Shown here: in pieces, positions 1 to 12,700 of the stretch | How the letters are laid out: the number at the start of each line of letters is the position of its first letter | Position numbering within the stretch: position 1 is the first letter of the stretch | From: Ctenosaura bakeri | Taxonomy: Eukaryota > Chordata > Lepidosauria > Squamata > Iguanidae | NCBI GenBank assembly: GCA_948474755.1 | Contig: CAOLHI010000362.1 | Span: 611,532-675,531 of the forward strand | Direction: 5' to 3' | DNA: 64,000 bases | The notes under the pieces: model-generated | Databases searched by the model: none | The model's input: the letters and a program-made list of their open reading frames with translations, nothing else | What the model was told of the DNA's origin: nothing | Position numbers and translations under genes: made by a program

Positions 1-597
1 TGAACACTTTTCCATCTCTCTCTCTTTAATGCTAGAAATTTTGAGATTGAAAGAACATTTCCTGGGGAGGGGTTAGAAATTCCTTTTTGAGAGGAAAATA
101 CCCTTATCGTGCCCCTTCCAATAGCTATGTCTTGGATGTGAACTACATAGAGTTGTTTATAAATAAATAGAGTTGAGTTTATAGCTGGCGTTCCATATGA
201 TAGTTACAGATTCATAACCTAGAGTTATGGATCTATAACTGCTCCATAATAAATAAGACCAATTCTGCACCTTACCGGTTCCCACTGATGTTCTTTTGAG
301 GTCCTGGCAGCACCTTTGCCAGGAAAGAAGCATGATGGGAATGCTTCCTCTGCACCAGGCCGCCTCCCTGAGTAATGGAGCACAAATGACATATTCCTTC
401 CTTCTGTGATGCAGCTTGCCTTTCCTGTGCTGCACCGGGGAAGGAAGCACATGATTGTGCTTCTCCCCCTTCCTTATGGCTGCGGGTGATGGGAGTGTTG
501 TGCAATCATGGATGCTTAACAGATTTTTTCTGTTAAGTGAATATCCCGTGTTCACAATGGATGGGGATGGGTTGAAAGTGGGAACATGATGACGTCA
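1..597. other. Left edge, unassigned spacer
   Basis: No gene or repeat family is recognised here. The open frames on the minus strand between about 157 and 555 have no recognisable domain and overlap each other in three frames, which is expected by chance in stop-poor sequence. The stretch lies downstream of the serpin cluster (serpin locus A is read leftward). Confidence 0.4.
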
Positions 598-1178
598 TGT
601 GAAAACACGACTGTCAACTCTCAGTCTGGGCATTCAGCCAAAGAAAAACAGCTGATAAGAACCACAAGAAGCAATGACCCTCAGTCTCAGAGTGCAATTT
701 CTTATTTTAATCTAGTAGGGAAACAGACTTGAAACAAATACAAAGCATAGCAGTCCCGGCAATATTCATAAATCAAAGCACAGTCAAAAATACAATCTTA
801 AGGCAGAGTCAGAGATGCAGCAGAAGAAATGGTCAGTTAATCACCAACAAGTTCTGGAGGGGAAGGGCTCAGCTTTTATAGGTTCAGAGATCAGCGCTGC
901 TGGCACTTAGTTAACTGCTGTCTGTTTTAAATTTGCTGAGATCTAGGTTTTCTCTTTGGTGTCTATGCTCAGCAAAGGTGAGTGTTGGCAAGTTATCTTC
1001 CTTATCAGAAGGAGCAGGGCTCTCTGCTGGGGCTGGCACTGCCCCCCTGTTCTGTCTCCAGGGTGGGTGGTACTGTCTGTTCCTGTTCAGATTCCACTGT
1101 TTCAGTCTCTGAGTCATAGTCTATGTCTAGGTCCTGGAAGCAGGGCATGGCAATGACCCGTGGACCTCTGCCATCACA
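598..1178 (-). mobile_element. Candidate solo LTR (family unknown)
   Basis: Read on the minus strand this block starts TGTGATGG and ends TTTTCACA, has a TATA-like CCTATAAAAGC near 871-882, and carries a stop-rich coding-like stretch in its first half, as in some Gypsy or retroviral LTRs. No matching target duplication is visible (GTCA on one side, TTCC on the other), so the ends are uncertain. It could be another type of repeat. Confidence 0.35.
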
Positions 1179-2479
1179 TTCCCATTGCAGGAATGTGGAA
1201 ATGGCCTATGACTATGTAGTCACAACAGTGTCATTCTTCTGAGACAGGAAATGACTCCCTGGTCCACCTTAGCAGCCAGTAGCGCCATCTAGTGAAGGAG
1301 TTCTGTCCAGTTGCCAATTTGGGCATAAGGAGGATGACCTTTCCATCCACCTCTCATCAGTGAGCAAGGCTGCGATGAGGAATTACGACAGAGGTCTTGC
1401 TTCTGATTGTTGCAGCATCACTTGCTAGTGGGAGGAAGCTGGAAACATCTTCTACCTTGTATCTCATTGGCTGCTAAACAGATCTTTACTATTCAATGCA
1501 GCTGCTGCCTGTTAAGGTAGCTGGGAGGGGGACAAGGCAGGAGACATTACTTAGCTATGCATTTGGTTGGTCTTGGATACTGTGCACCTTGACTTGGGTA
1601 GAGGTCCACCTCTCCACTTGTTTTGACACCTGAAGCAGAGAAGTTCAAACACACACTACATAATGTAACTTAGTTATGAGTTTATAACTAAGCAGCTGAC
1701 ATACAATATCAGCAGTTTTCTCTGATCCCCCTGAGCTCCTTGCAGAACCTCTGTGTGTGGCATGGATATGTAAATTGTTTTGAACGTTTAACTTAAATGG
1801 CATTGTCATGGCAAGACTTACTTGTTTCTTCTGGTGTTATGGAGCCAACCGTCTACTCAATACCCCAGTCTCACTTTCTGTTTCAAGCTCTGCAAGGATG
1901 AAACTGAGATTCTAAGGAGTGTAGATTGGATGGATGCTGCCTAAGGTCATGAGTGTACCTTGAGTCCAAAACTTCATTGTACTCTGGACCCTGCTGCATC
2001 ACAGGGTGCTTTGGAGAAAGATAGGTTTTAAAAGGACAAAAACTCCAGTTAACAGCAAAAGTAACAAAAACGTGGCTGCACTGGAAAGCACTGGAGGAAG
2101 TCATAATTTCTGGACTTTTCAGCAATCAAGAGCAGGGATGGAAGGATGCAGAGAAACAGAGAATTGATGGTTGTATCAAGAGGTACTGTCCCTGAGCCTC
2201 TTTCCTTGGCCATCTTATTATTATATTAGTAGTGAACTTAGCATTGCAGAAGCAGAGAGGCTGGAAGTCCTCTTCACTACTCCAGCCAGGGGTCTGTAAC
2301 GATGAAGTTGCCCACGCCACCACTAAGATAACCTTCAAAGCCTGGAGAAAGTTCTCCAAACAGACAAACAAACCATCATTCCTTTCAACCATTTTCAAAT
2401 GCAATTTCTTATTGTCCTCCCCAGGAAATGACTTAAAAAGATCAATAACTTTCACAAAGCCTTTATATTTACACAATTA
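1179..2479. other. Unassigned spacer
   Basis: About 1.3 kb with no coding region, RNA gene or known repeat that I can support. Minus-strand ORFs at 1883-2125 and 2126-2476 show no domain, signal peptide or composition bias that would argue for a gene. Confidence 0.4.
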
Positions 2480-2900
2480 CTGATGACCTGGAATATAATG
2501 GTTAACAAAGAGTGGAATTTAGATCCAGAACTTTTAAACAAGTTCCCCCAAATGCCTAGTTCTGACCTGGAAGTAACGCATTTGTTTCATTTCTTTGTTC
2601 AGGACTTTTCCTTTAAGTTCCAGATTGAAATGAACAAAGCACCTTGGCTTTTTTTAGTCATATCTTGGAATAGTCTTTTTTTGATCACTGTTGTCTTTGG
2701 CTAGCTTAACCATGGGCTGTTCTGAATTCTTGTCACTTCTCCAAATAGTTCATTTCAACCTTACTCTTTTATGTCATAACTGGAAAAATAACAATATTCT
2801 CATTGTTACTTAACAAGCTGGCTTTCCATTGGAATACATTAACAATAGTACATTAAGAGATCAGAGGGGGAAAAATACAGTGAAAGCAAGTGAAAGTATT
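2480..2900 (-). other. 3' flank of serpin locus A, paralogous to 27.59-27.89 kb
   Basis: This non-coding stretch aligns by eye, with gaps, to about 27590-27890. Shared landmarks include CTTGAATTCTAGTCACTTCTC versus CTGAATTCTTGTCACTTCTC and the phrase AGATCAGAGGGGG followed by a run of A. Both lie downstream of a serpin last exon, so the flank appears to have duplicated with the gene. The plus-strand ORF over 2483-2704 is not conserved in the paralogue and is rejected. Confidence 0.55.
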
Positions 2901-3500
2901 TGTTAGAGTCCAAATGATTCAAACATGATTTGAGAGTGAATGTTGTCATACTTCTTTTAAAATCTAGAATGAGACAGAGAAGTTTTGGTTGTCCATGTAT
3001 TATATACTACAACTACGACAATTCCTTAAGACCTTATTGTCATGCTGGGTGGTGTTGATGGCAGTCATGGGTTAAATACCTGTAAGGCCAAAATATCTGT
3101 ATTTGTGCTATGTGCAGCAGTTAACCGAAGAGTCCCAGCAATTCCTTTGTCCTAGTGTAAAACTATTGCCAGGAGTTCCTTTCTCCCATTAACTACTGAT
3201 TAGCTGTGGGGTATACCCTGTTGCCTCAGGCTGAGGTTGCACCTGCTTGTGTGTGTGTAGTTGTTGCACAAGAAGGAACTGGATACCTCTTTCTCCAATG
3301 CATGACAAAATACATATACAAGCACAATGGGAAGCTACGCTAGAATATGTCACCAACAGAATTCTGACCAATGTGCCACTGATCTGCAAATCAACAAGCT
3401 TATGCTGACTAGGGTTGTGTCTTTAGAAATGAAATGGAAAGGGAGATATTGATTTTTTGAGGGGGGATCATAGGGAAAAGTTCATTTGATGCCATTATAT

Positions 3501-3703
3501 TTATATTTCAGTTGGGTTTATAATTTTCAGGAAGTAGAGTATGTTCATTGTTATGCTATCAATAATTAAACACAGGAAGGGGCGGTTCATTTTGATGATG
3601 AGAGGAGGAGGATTATCACAGATGTTGTGACAATTCCCAAAACGGTGGCTGCTGCTGCTTCAGTGCCATTCTCATGGAGGTCTACCACAGCCTTTTGAAC
3701 AGC
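3501..3703 (-). pseudogene. Locus A exon 5, reactive loop exon with a frameshift
   Basis: The acceptor TTTGCAG precedes 3703 and the exon opens AVQKAVVDLHENGTEAAAAT, an intact inhibitory-type hinge. The frame runs to TGA at 3587-3589 after 38 residues. A different frame from about 3615 downward reads PPPLIIKMNRPFLCLII and later KIINPTEI then TAA (3501-3503), the conserved serpin tail. One base has therefore been gained or lost between the hinge and the NRPF motif, inside the reactive-centre loop. A sequencing or assembly indel would look the same. Confidence 0.85.
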
Positions 3704-6700
3704 CTGCAAAGAAAGAACAAAAATATATTATTTCCTTTCAATATGTTGCTCTGTCTGTTTGCAGAGGGGTTTTTTTGTGGGGGGGGGAGTGGGGGTTTGA
3801 AACATAAAACTATCAAGATTAATTGGGACTAATAATATGCGCATTGTACTCACTTGGCCTCTTACATCTGATGATAGAAATGTGCATGGTTTCAATTCTG
3901 ACCAATGTACCACTGATCCAGTGTGTCACTGATGGTGCATGGCTTCAAGTCAACTCTGACAGATAGTGACTCCATCATAAAGTTTTCTTGGCAACATTTG
4001 TTCAGGTTAAAGTTCAAGTTTATTCTGCATTAGCAAGATTTATGCAGAGAGTGTTTCCCATTGCCTTCCTCTCAGGCTGAGAGAGTAAATAGATTTCCAT
4101 GGCTAAGTGGTGATTTGGACCCTGGTCTCCCAGGATTTTAGTTCAACACTCAAACCACTATGCCAAACTGGCTGTCTGGTGGTAGGAATGTCACTAGGGA
4201 AATATGAGAAAGGGTGGAATACAACAGAATAGCATTCTTATTACAACTTGCTTACATATGTTGTTACTGTTGGTGCATATCTTCGATTCATTTCCAACTT
4301 ACGGACACCCTAAGGCGAACCTATCATGGGGTTTTCTGGGGCTGAGAGAATGCAAGTTGCCCAAGGCCACCCAGTGGGTTTCCATGGCCAAGTGGGGAAT
4401 TGGTCTCCAGGGTCGTGGTCCAACACTCAAACCACTATAACAAGCTGGATGTTTTGCTTAATATGTATGTGTTTAAGTATACGTAAATGCACATTCACTT
4501 AACAATCTCCATGGCTAAACCAAGAGGGGCCGAGCCAGCTGCCATCTTCCAAAACGATTGGCAGCCAAAGCACTGAAGCAGGAGCACAAAAAGCCCCTGG
4601 AGTCCAATACAGAATCTGGTTAAACAAGCAAAGCTCAAGTTCAGCAAGGGTGGCCAAATCCAGTAGTTAGTTCTAATGGGTCAAGATTAAGTCATACTGA
4701 AACACATTGTATTACAAGAGGGAAATCTCACACAATACATTGTGGCTGGGAGAATTAATCATCCCAGTTCCAGTGAGTACTCAGCTAAGCAGGTGTGAGG
4801 CACTGCCAGACCTTTGGGGGCTTCATTGGAACCCCATGGGATTGTGGAGGGTCTCTCTATTGGATATCCCCACCCCCTGATTTTTCAATTCTTTTTGACT
4901 AAAATGTCTTCTATGCCTGACAGGGACTGTGGATGGCACTTTTGATATTTTTAAACCCTTCTAGGGTTTTATTAGGTCTTTGAGGGGCCATTTAAAAACC
5001 AATTAAATAAGCCAGAAGTTAGCATCCATTTTAGTTTCTGGTTTCTTTTAATAAAAGTGGGGGTCAGGGGTTGGGATAGTCCTGGGACTCAAACAGCCCA
5101 ACAAGCAATTTTTCTAAAAAAAAAAAAAGTGAAATTGCTTCTACAAGAGAGTGTGAACCAGAAATGCTGTTATCACGGTTATGATACGTTGGGTGAGAGC
5201 ACTAGATATCCTTTTGATATCAAATAATTTGGCCTTTGCTTGACCTTACTCTGCCACCCTACTCCACATGTTTGCAGAGGTCCCCTGGACGAGCACGTAC
5301 AGGCACGGCCGTTAATGGTTGTACATTCCAAAACCCCATTCAGGCAGGCAACTTAAGCCTCTCCGTTGCTTTAGGGAAAAACCTCCCTGCAAACCGGCTC
5401 TGCTCGGCTCGGATTTACACAAAGCCACTCTGCCAAGACCCGAGCTATTCCTTTATATTGGGCCATTAACGAACTGGCCAGGCTATTGTCTTAAGAGCTA
5501 AACCCATCATGTAAAACATGACCTTTCCCAACTCTTTTGTCCAACTCCAAATTTCCTTTGTTCTCACCGAGCATAAAATAGCCTGTAAGTAAAATCCTCC
5601 CTATAAAAAGTCCCCACTTTTGGGACCTCTTTGGAGTATTCTGGATCACCCTGAACTTCCATCCCTCCTTGCTGTTGGTTTGTCTAAGGAGCTCCCCTCA
5701 GCTAATCACGCTGAGCTTTCTCCCCTGGACCCCCACCTTTCTCTCCAGGACTAGGAGACCAGGTATTGTATTACCCATCCCTAAGCTCTCCATTTCTGCT
5801 TCCCAGTTAGCTAGTGTGTGTGTTGTTTTTATTTGCTGTTTATCTTTTAATAAAACTGTTATTTTTGTTACTTTTAAACTTGCTTGCCTGCTCTCTGACC
5901 TGAAGCCGTAGACATTGGGTTAAAAGATCCTTGGTAAAGTTACCCTGCCTCTTGTTTAGCTGAGAGGGTGCTCGAGTTAAATTCCCCCAACTTGTGTTTT
6001 TATTTGGTTATTTGGGCACCCCTCCCGGGACCCCCAACATACAGGGTAACAATGCAATGTTTTGACAATTTTCTTCTTAAAGGAAGCAAAGAGTTATTTT
6101 AGCATCTTTTCCCCTCACTCTGAGAAAGCCTTCGAAAACCATGTTTTAGATAACTGTTGGCATTTTGGGACTCATGTTGCACTTTGCATGAGGCTGTTTC
6201 ACACAGAAAGTTTTTTTTTTTTTTGCAGAGAAAATGCTGTTTTCTCTGCAAAACAATCGTTACTGCAATTTCTATGCCGCACTGAAGGTGACCTGGATAT
6301 CACTTTGATCTCAGTAATTCGACTTTCCTCCACCCCTCTCTCCACGTGTTTGTGAGGCCCCCGGACAAGCACAGAACTAGGCTTGGCCACTAAACATGGC
6401 AATATCCCAAAACAATACAGGCAAGCCAGAAATAGCCAGATTACCGCTTTAGGAGACCTCCCTGCAAACACCCTATTATGTATGCACACGATGTACAAAG
6501 AAATCCCTGCCCAGAGCAGGCAACTTGACAAGCTGAACGCTCAAATGCCAAGCATTGTGCATTTGCATACTGGCTACTCCATTGTCAATTCGGATCTAAA
6601 GCGATCATGTTAAATTTTGACCTTTTCAATGCTTTGTCTCATACCTGAAACTCATTGTTTTCCCCCAAGTACAGAATAGCCTGCGGTTACATTTTTCCCT

Positions 6701-9700
6701 GTAAAAACCCCTGATCCTGAGACCATCCTCAGATCTTTCCTGAGTTCCATCCCGTCTTGCTGCTGCTTTGCTTGGCAAGCCGTCCCCTCAGTCTTTCAGA
6801 CTGAGACTGTGCAACTTCAAACCTTTGCAGTGATCTATCCGGGCTTCAGGACAGGTGTCGTATCACCCAATTCAACAATCCCTCTGAAATTCCCTCTTTC
6901 CCACTCCAATCTTTATTTTCTATAGTTATCTGAGTGTGTGTATTGCATACACTGTTTGTCTGTATTTCAATAAAGATCTCATTTATTATTTCAAGCCAGT
7001 TTGCTTCTTGACTTGGCCTGACCCCATAGACATTGGGTTAAAGATTCCACTGCATTGCCCTGCCTCTCACATTGCTAGCTTGTGCTGTTGGCTAATTTCC
7101 CCAACCTGCTTAATTGAGAGCACAATTAGGTGTCCCTCCTGGGACCCCCATTAATCTGTCCCCAAAAACAAAAGGGGAGGGAAAGCAAAAAATAGCCAGT
7201 CAAGGAAAAACTCTTTGTAAATAAGCAGAGATAGATATGCACAGCTATGGAAGTGTGCCTAGCAGCAGAGAACACCATTAGCAGCACATGCACTAAGCCA
7301 GTAACACTCAACCCACTCCAAGTAGTTATCTTCCAATATGGAGGCTCTTCATTCTTTGTTATAACATATATGCAATATTTACAAAGTCCAGATGGCAATC
7401 CAGCATATCTACCTTGCTCTATCCAGCAGAGCCTCCAGCAGACACACTTCAAACAATGTTTCCAGTGTTAGCTGGGACTGTGCTACCTTTATACAGATAC
7501 CTAGCCAATCCTGGCCAACCCTTGTATAGTCTGCACATGGCGCTCATCAGCAAGACTCAGCACAAACTCAGATTGAGTCACATTCCTTTCCACAGGTGCA
7601 CTTAACAGTTAAAGCAATTAAAGAAACAGGACATTTACTTGACAAAGTATTTTCTAGAGGTTTGGTCCAACCATCTCTGACATAATCAGGGTAACACAAT
7701 CATGTGTGAATTTTGCTCAGAACCAGCCTCCAATTAGAGCAATCTCTGTGCAGGAAACAATCAGGAAACAATTTACTGGCAGGTATTCTGTATCAGCTAC
7801 TTACCTAAGTATAACTAAATGACACCTCCTGGCCTAAACTCCTTAAACCTGATGGAAACATCATTCAATCATGCTCTCTTGATGGCAATGGTGTCACAAT
7901 TGTGACTAAGGTGTGATCACAACTGTAATTACGGCCTTTCTGCAGTACAGTGGAGTCCACATGAAAAGCAGGAGATGATAGAAGAAAAGCCTCTGAAAAA
8001 GTGTTCTAGCTAAAATAAGGGCTTTTCCACATTACACTGTTATAGTGCTATTATTCCACTTTCAACATCCTGTGGCATTCTGGGGTTTGTAGTTTACTGA
8101 GGCCAAAGACCTCTCTGGCTGAGAATTCTAAATACCCCTCACTAAACTGCAAACCCCAGGATTCCACAGGATGGTGAAAGTGGAATAATAGCATTATAAC
8201 AGTGTAGTGCGGAAATGGCCACAGTCACAGTTGTGATGCTATTATCACAGTCATAAACCTACTCCAACCTACTTTACCAGGCCTCAGTAGCATGGGGAAA
8301 AGGAGGTCCATCCCATCAGCAATCACAGCATGTGTGAATGATGTTTCCATCAGATTTAGAGGGTTCAGACCGGGAGAGCCAGAATATAGGAATCTGGCCA
8401 CTGTCATTTGTAATCAAAAGGAGCTGGTAGGTCAGTCCTGTGAGTCCTGGCTTTGTAACAGCCCTGTTTACAGAAATCCCACCTCTGCTTCTTGCTGTTC
8501 TTTCCTGATAATAGAATGCTTCGCTACTGATCATTACAAGGTTGTTGCAGACATATCTTGGCAACCTAACCAGTGGACAATTGCTGTGGGTGGACTGTAG
8601 CGGGCCACACACCTTCCGATGGAAAACCCAGTTTAAAACAATTTTTGGACAAAGATCACTAGCCTTCCATCATTTTCTCCCCTTTGTCTATATCATTTAA
8701 TTATAAAATGCCAAGCGAATTCATGCAACTGAAGTCTGTTCTTTTTCAGGGGGCAGAGGGAAAAAAGGACACAAGGGGGCTGTGCTTTCCCCAGGATAGG
8801 AAGGATATTGCTGGAGGCATCTCTGTCACTGGCGGCAGGGGCTCAATGCACTCAGCTGGGCTCAGGGCCAAGTCAGAGCATCCTACACATGCACAGCAAT
8901 ACATGATATCTTTCAGAGCTCACATGGATGCACAAGGGATAGCCCATGCTGCCACCTCAATGGTGAAGTTCTCAGCGGTGGGGAAAACCATAAGAATTTA
9001 AGACAAGGCCTTTTTCTCAGTAAACACTGGCCAGCACCACTGAGAGGCTGCACAACTAAGAACATCCAAATGGGCCTGGAAAGAGTTCTGAGGTGGCTTT
9101 GTGCTGCAGGAGCCCCTGGAAACATAGCCTTTCATCATTTTCTAGACCCCATGGAGGACTTTGTCAACATTTTTTTTAAGTTTCCTCAGACTGTTTTAAG
9201 TCCAGACGAAGCCCTTTTTTCAAGCTGGAAGCAAGTTGGAAGTTCACTTCCAGGAAGTAAACAAGAAACCAATTTCCAGTTTACTTCCTGCTTTTAAAAA
9301 AATGCCTCTCCCAGAGTGTGTCTCAGAGCCTACAAATGGGAGCTGATTCTCTCCACACCTGCCCTAAACTTATCTCATAATGAATTGTTGTACAATATAT
9401 TTTTTCTTCTGGCCAGTTCTACAAGTTACTTTAGCAAATCAGTGTAGTAAAAGGCCTGATCATGCCCCATCAAAAGATCAACAACCCTTTAATTAAAGGA
9501 CAAAAAGCATGGCACTACTGAGCAGAAACCCACTGACCACACTTACTTGGGAAACCTTCAAATCCCGTTGTCCAGAAATACCAGAGAGATCGGCATTGTC
9601 ACTAAAGACAAGAGTCACGCCCAGTCTCTGCATCAAGTCTTTGACATCGATGGTTGTGGAAAAGAAACATTTTGGTATATACAGTTGTATGTAGCTGGTT

Positions 9701-12700
9701 AAGAGAAAAACAATCAAAGTGTTACATGATAGGAAAGTGTTACCTATATTGGAATAAATCAACATATGAGGGGCAAGTAATTTATCTATATCACCTTATC
9801 TGTATGAAATGGCTTTTGTGCTGTCTCAGTTTTTTAGCCTCCCTTACCCCGTCTCAGCTTCATACAGATAGAAAGACCTCCCCTGTTATTAATATGGTCA
9901 GGAATCATTGCTTATCTATTGCTGAATGTTTTCTCCACAGTATATAACATGAATTATTGTTATAATGAATATCAGGGATGTATAAATCTATTACAACTGC
10001 ACTTTGGTTTTTTCCCCCTTTCCCACATCCATATATACTCCACGCATGTTTTCTCCATTTTTAATTGTTTTACACATCCCTTATTTCTTGAGTCTTACTG
10101 AAATGTACTGTATGCATCTTGTGATTTTTTAAAAAACTAAATATTCTCAGTGCAGTTTTGTGCACGTGTCAAATGAGCATTTTTTTTCTACATGCACTTT
10201 AGAAATGTGCATATTTTTCATCCATTCATGTGTGGATTCTTGAACATTAATTGTTTCCAGCCTATGGAAAGTCTGGGAGCCAAGGACAAGACAAGGTCAT
10301 CAAAATTCAGACTGAAATTGGATTCTTCACACATTTCTAATAAGAAGAGAAATGGTGTGGAGAAAGACTGGCCTGTAGCACCAGTTACTTTTGGGGTTTT
10401 TTGATTTAGGAGTGACAATATTCTCAACAATCTAGGGAGCTGCCTCAAAAAAGGGGACAGTACATCTCACCACCTAACTCAGCATTATCACTAGTGAAAG
10501 ATTCCCAGCATCTCAGACAAGAGGCTTTTGCCACAAGATCTGTTGATGCCAGGTACTGTAACTAGGACATCTGCACATTAAAATTTCTACCACTGCAATA
10601 CAAGCATTCTGAACCCTCCTTCACTGGGCCCACAGGTGCTGAAATCAGTGTTCTATTGAGGATTCTTATGGTACCACATTAACACCCCCATTTTGAGAGG
10701 TATGCTATTTTTCATAAATTAGATATATTTGTGGACAAAAGCATGTTTGGAAAAGCACTGACTATAAGCATATAGCCAGGTCAGGATGACCTCAGCATGC
10801 CCAGGTCATAAATTCAGAGATGATTAGACAAGAAAGCCCAGCACTTACGGGCACTCCTCAAAACAATTGAAGACGAAACTGTCCAGGTGAAGTAGTCAAG
10901 CACCCCTGCTGTGAGCATATCCTACAGAGAGTTTCACTATTTTATCTTATCTGACCAAGACATTAAGAGATTATCATGACTCCCACCAATGTTTTGTCAC
11001 CTAGAGTTAAGACAATTAGCCAATTCCAGACTCCTTTGTCAGTTTTGTGGGAAAGGCATCATTGCTTTTTCCATACAATCTCTTTCAGAGCAGGAAATAG
11101 GATATAAAACCCCTAGTTCCAACCCCAGTAACCAGACGTACATTGGGCATTAAGCTGCACGTGGTTCCCCTGACTTCCATTTCTTCGTACTACACTCAGA
11201 CTCTTGTTTGAGCCACTCTCCTTTGATCTTCCACTTCAGGACTGATAAATATCACCCATTCCACCTAATTTTTCTCTATCCAAACTTTCTCACCTCTCTC
11301 TTTGATAGCCTTGTATGGTTCATTAGATTGCTTGATTCCTTGCATATGTCTATTAATTTCCAATAAAATACTCTATTTAACTTTGAACTGGAGTCTTCTC
11401 TACACTTAGTACTGGTATACACAGGTGAAAAGATCCTGCTGTTCTCCTCTGACAGGCCTCCTTTGAGCTAATAATTCCCCAAATCCTAAGGAGACACTGG
11501 CACTGGTGGTGGACCTCAAGGTCCTCCACCTTTTAAGGCAACACTTTGATGTCTGTAATGAGCAACTCCAATGTGCAATATGAAACTGAAATGCACAATG
11601 TGCAACAGTAACACACAACATTAATGTATGCACAGCTCTATTTCTGCTGCTGTCAGCTGAATACAGAATAAATTTGTTAAACTATGGCAAATAATTTGCC
11701 CTGCATGTGAAGCACAATTTTGCACTACGAAGAATGCCTGCCATAGAGATCAACAAAATATGTAACCATCAACATTGATAGGAGAAATGTCTGAAGTTAA
11801 TGACTGGTGGTGAATTCTCCCCAATGAGCTGTGTGGAAACAAATGAGGGAAAGCCCACATTATTTGGAACTAATAACACACAGTAAGAAACAGCGTGAAC
11901 GGCTTCATGCGCCTCATGCGGAAAAGGCCAAAGTTAAAGTTTTGTTATTTTTTAAAAAAAAGCAAGCCAGTGGTAGACAAGAAGCTCTAAGACATTTGAA
12001 AGCAAGCCAGTGGTAGACAAGATGCTCTAAGTTTGATTTAGATTTAAATGATTTTGGATCGGGTCCAAATTTGTCAGAACTGAATTGGGTCTAGTCTGTA
12101 TCATTCAGTCAAGACTCAGAACTAAAGTGGAGACTCTTACACAAACCTATCATGCACTGTCTTTTAAAATGTATACAATTTGATGCCAACAAACAAACAA
12201 ACAAACAAAAAACCCCACAACATTTTCTGAAGGGAGAAGTGGTCTCCTTGAGAATTTTGCTCTATAGATTCCATTATTCATGACCATTGGCCATGCCAGG
12301 TGGTTCTCATGTGATCTGGAATTCCACAATATCTTGAAGGTCATAGACCCTCCACTAACTCTTTCATACTTTGATAAATTCATTTCATTTCATTCCATTC
12401 CTGTTATATCTCAACTTTCTCCTTGCACAGGACCCAAGGTGTCCAGATAAATACTTATTAATAACATAGTGGCACAGAAGAAAGGCTTACTCGTGTCGAA
12501 AAGATGTGATCCATTTAGTGAGACGTTCTTTTCCCAAACCATTCTCTACTTGCTGCATTTTCCCTTCATCTGGGACAATGAACAATGACGTCATGTTTCC
12601 TTTGTATGGCTTTGCTACTACCCAGCAGGAGAGTTCTTCGTCTTGCAGATACTTATGAGGATGTACTTGGTACATCATGTTAACTTTCACTGTTGTGCTT

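Noticed and set aside
157..555. Minus-strand ORFs of 60 to 132 residues near the left edge
   Set aside because: Overlapping frames, no domain, signal peptide or splice context; consistent with chance.
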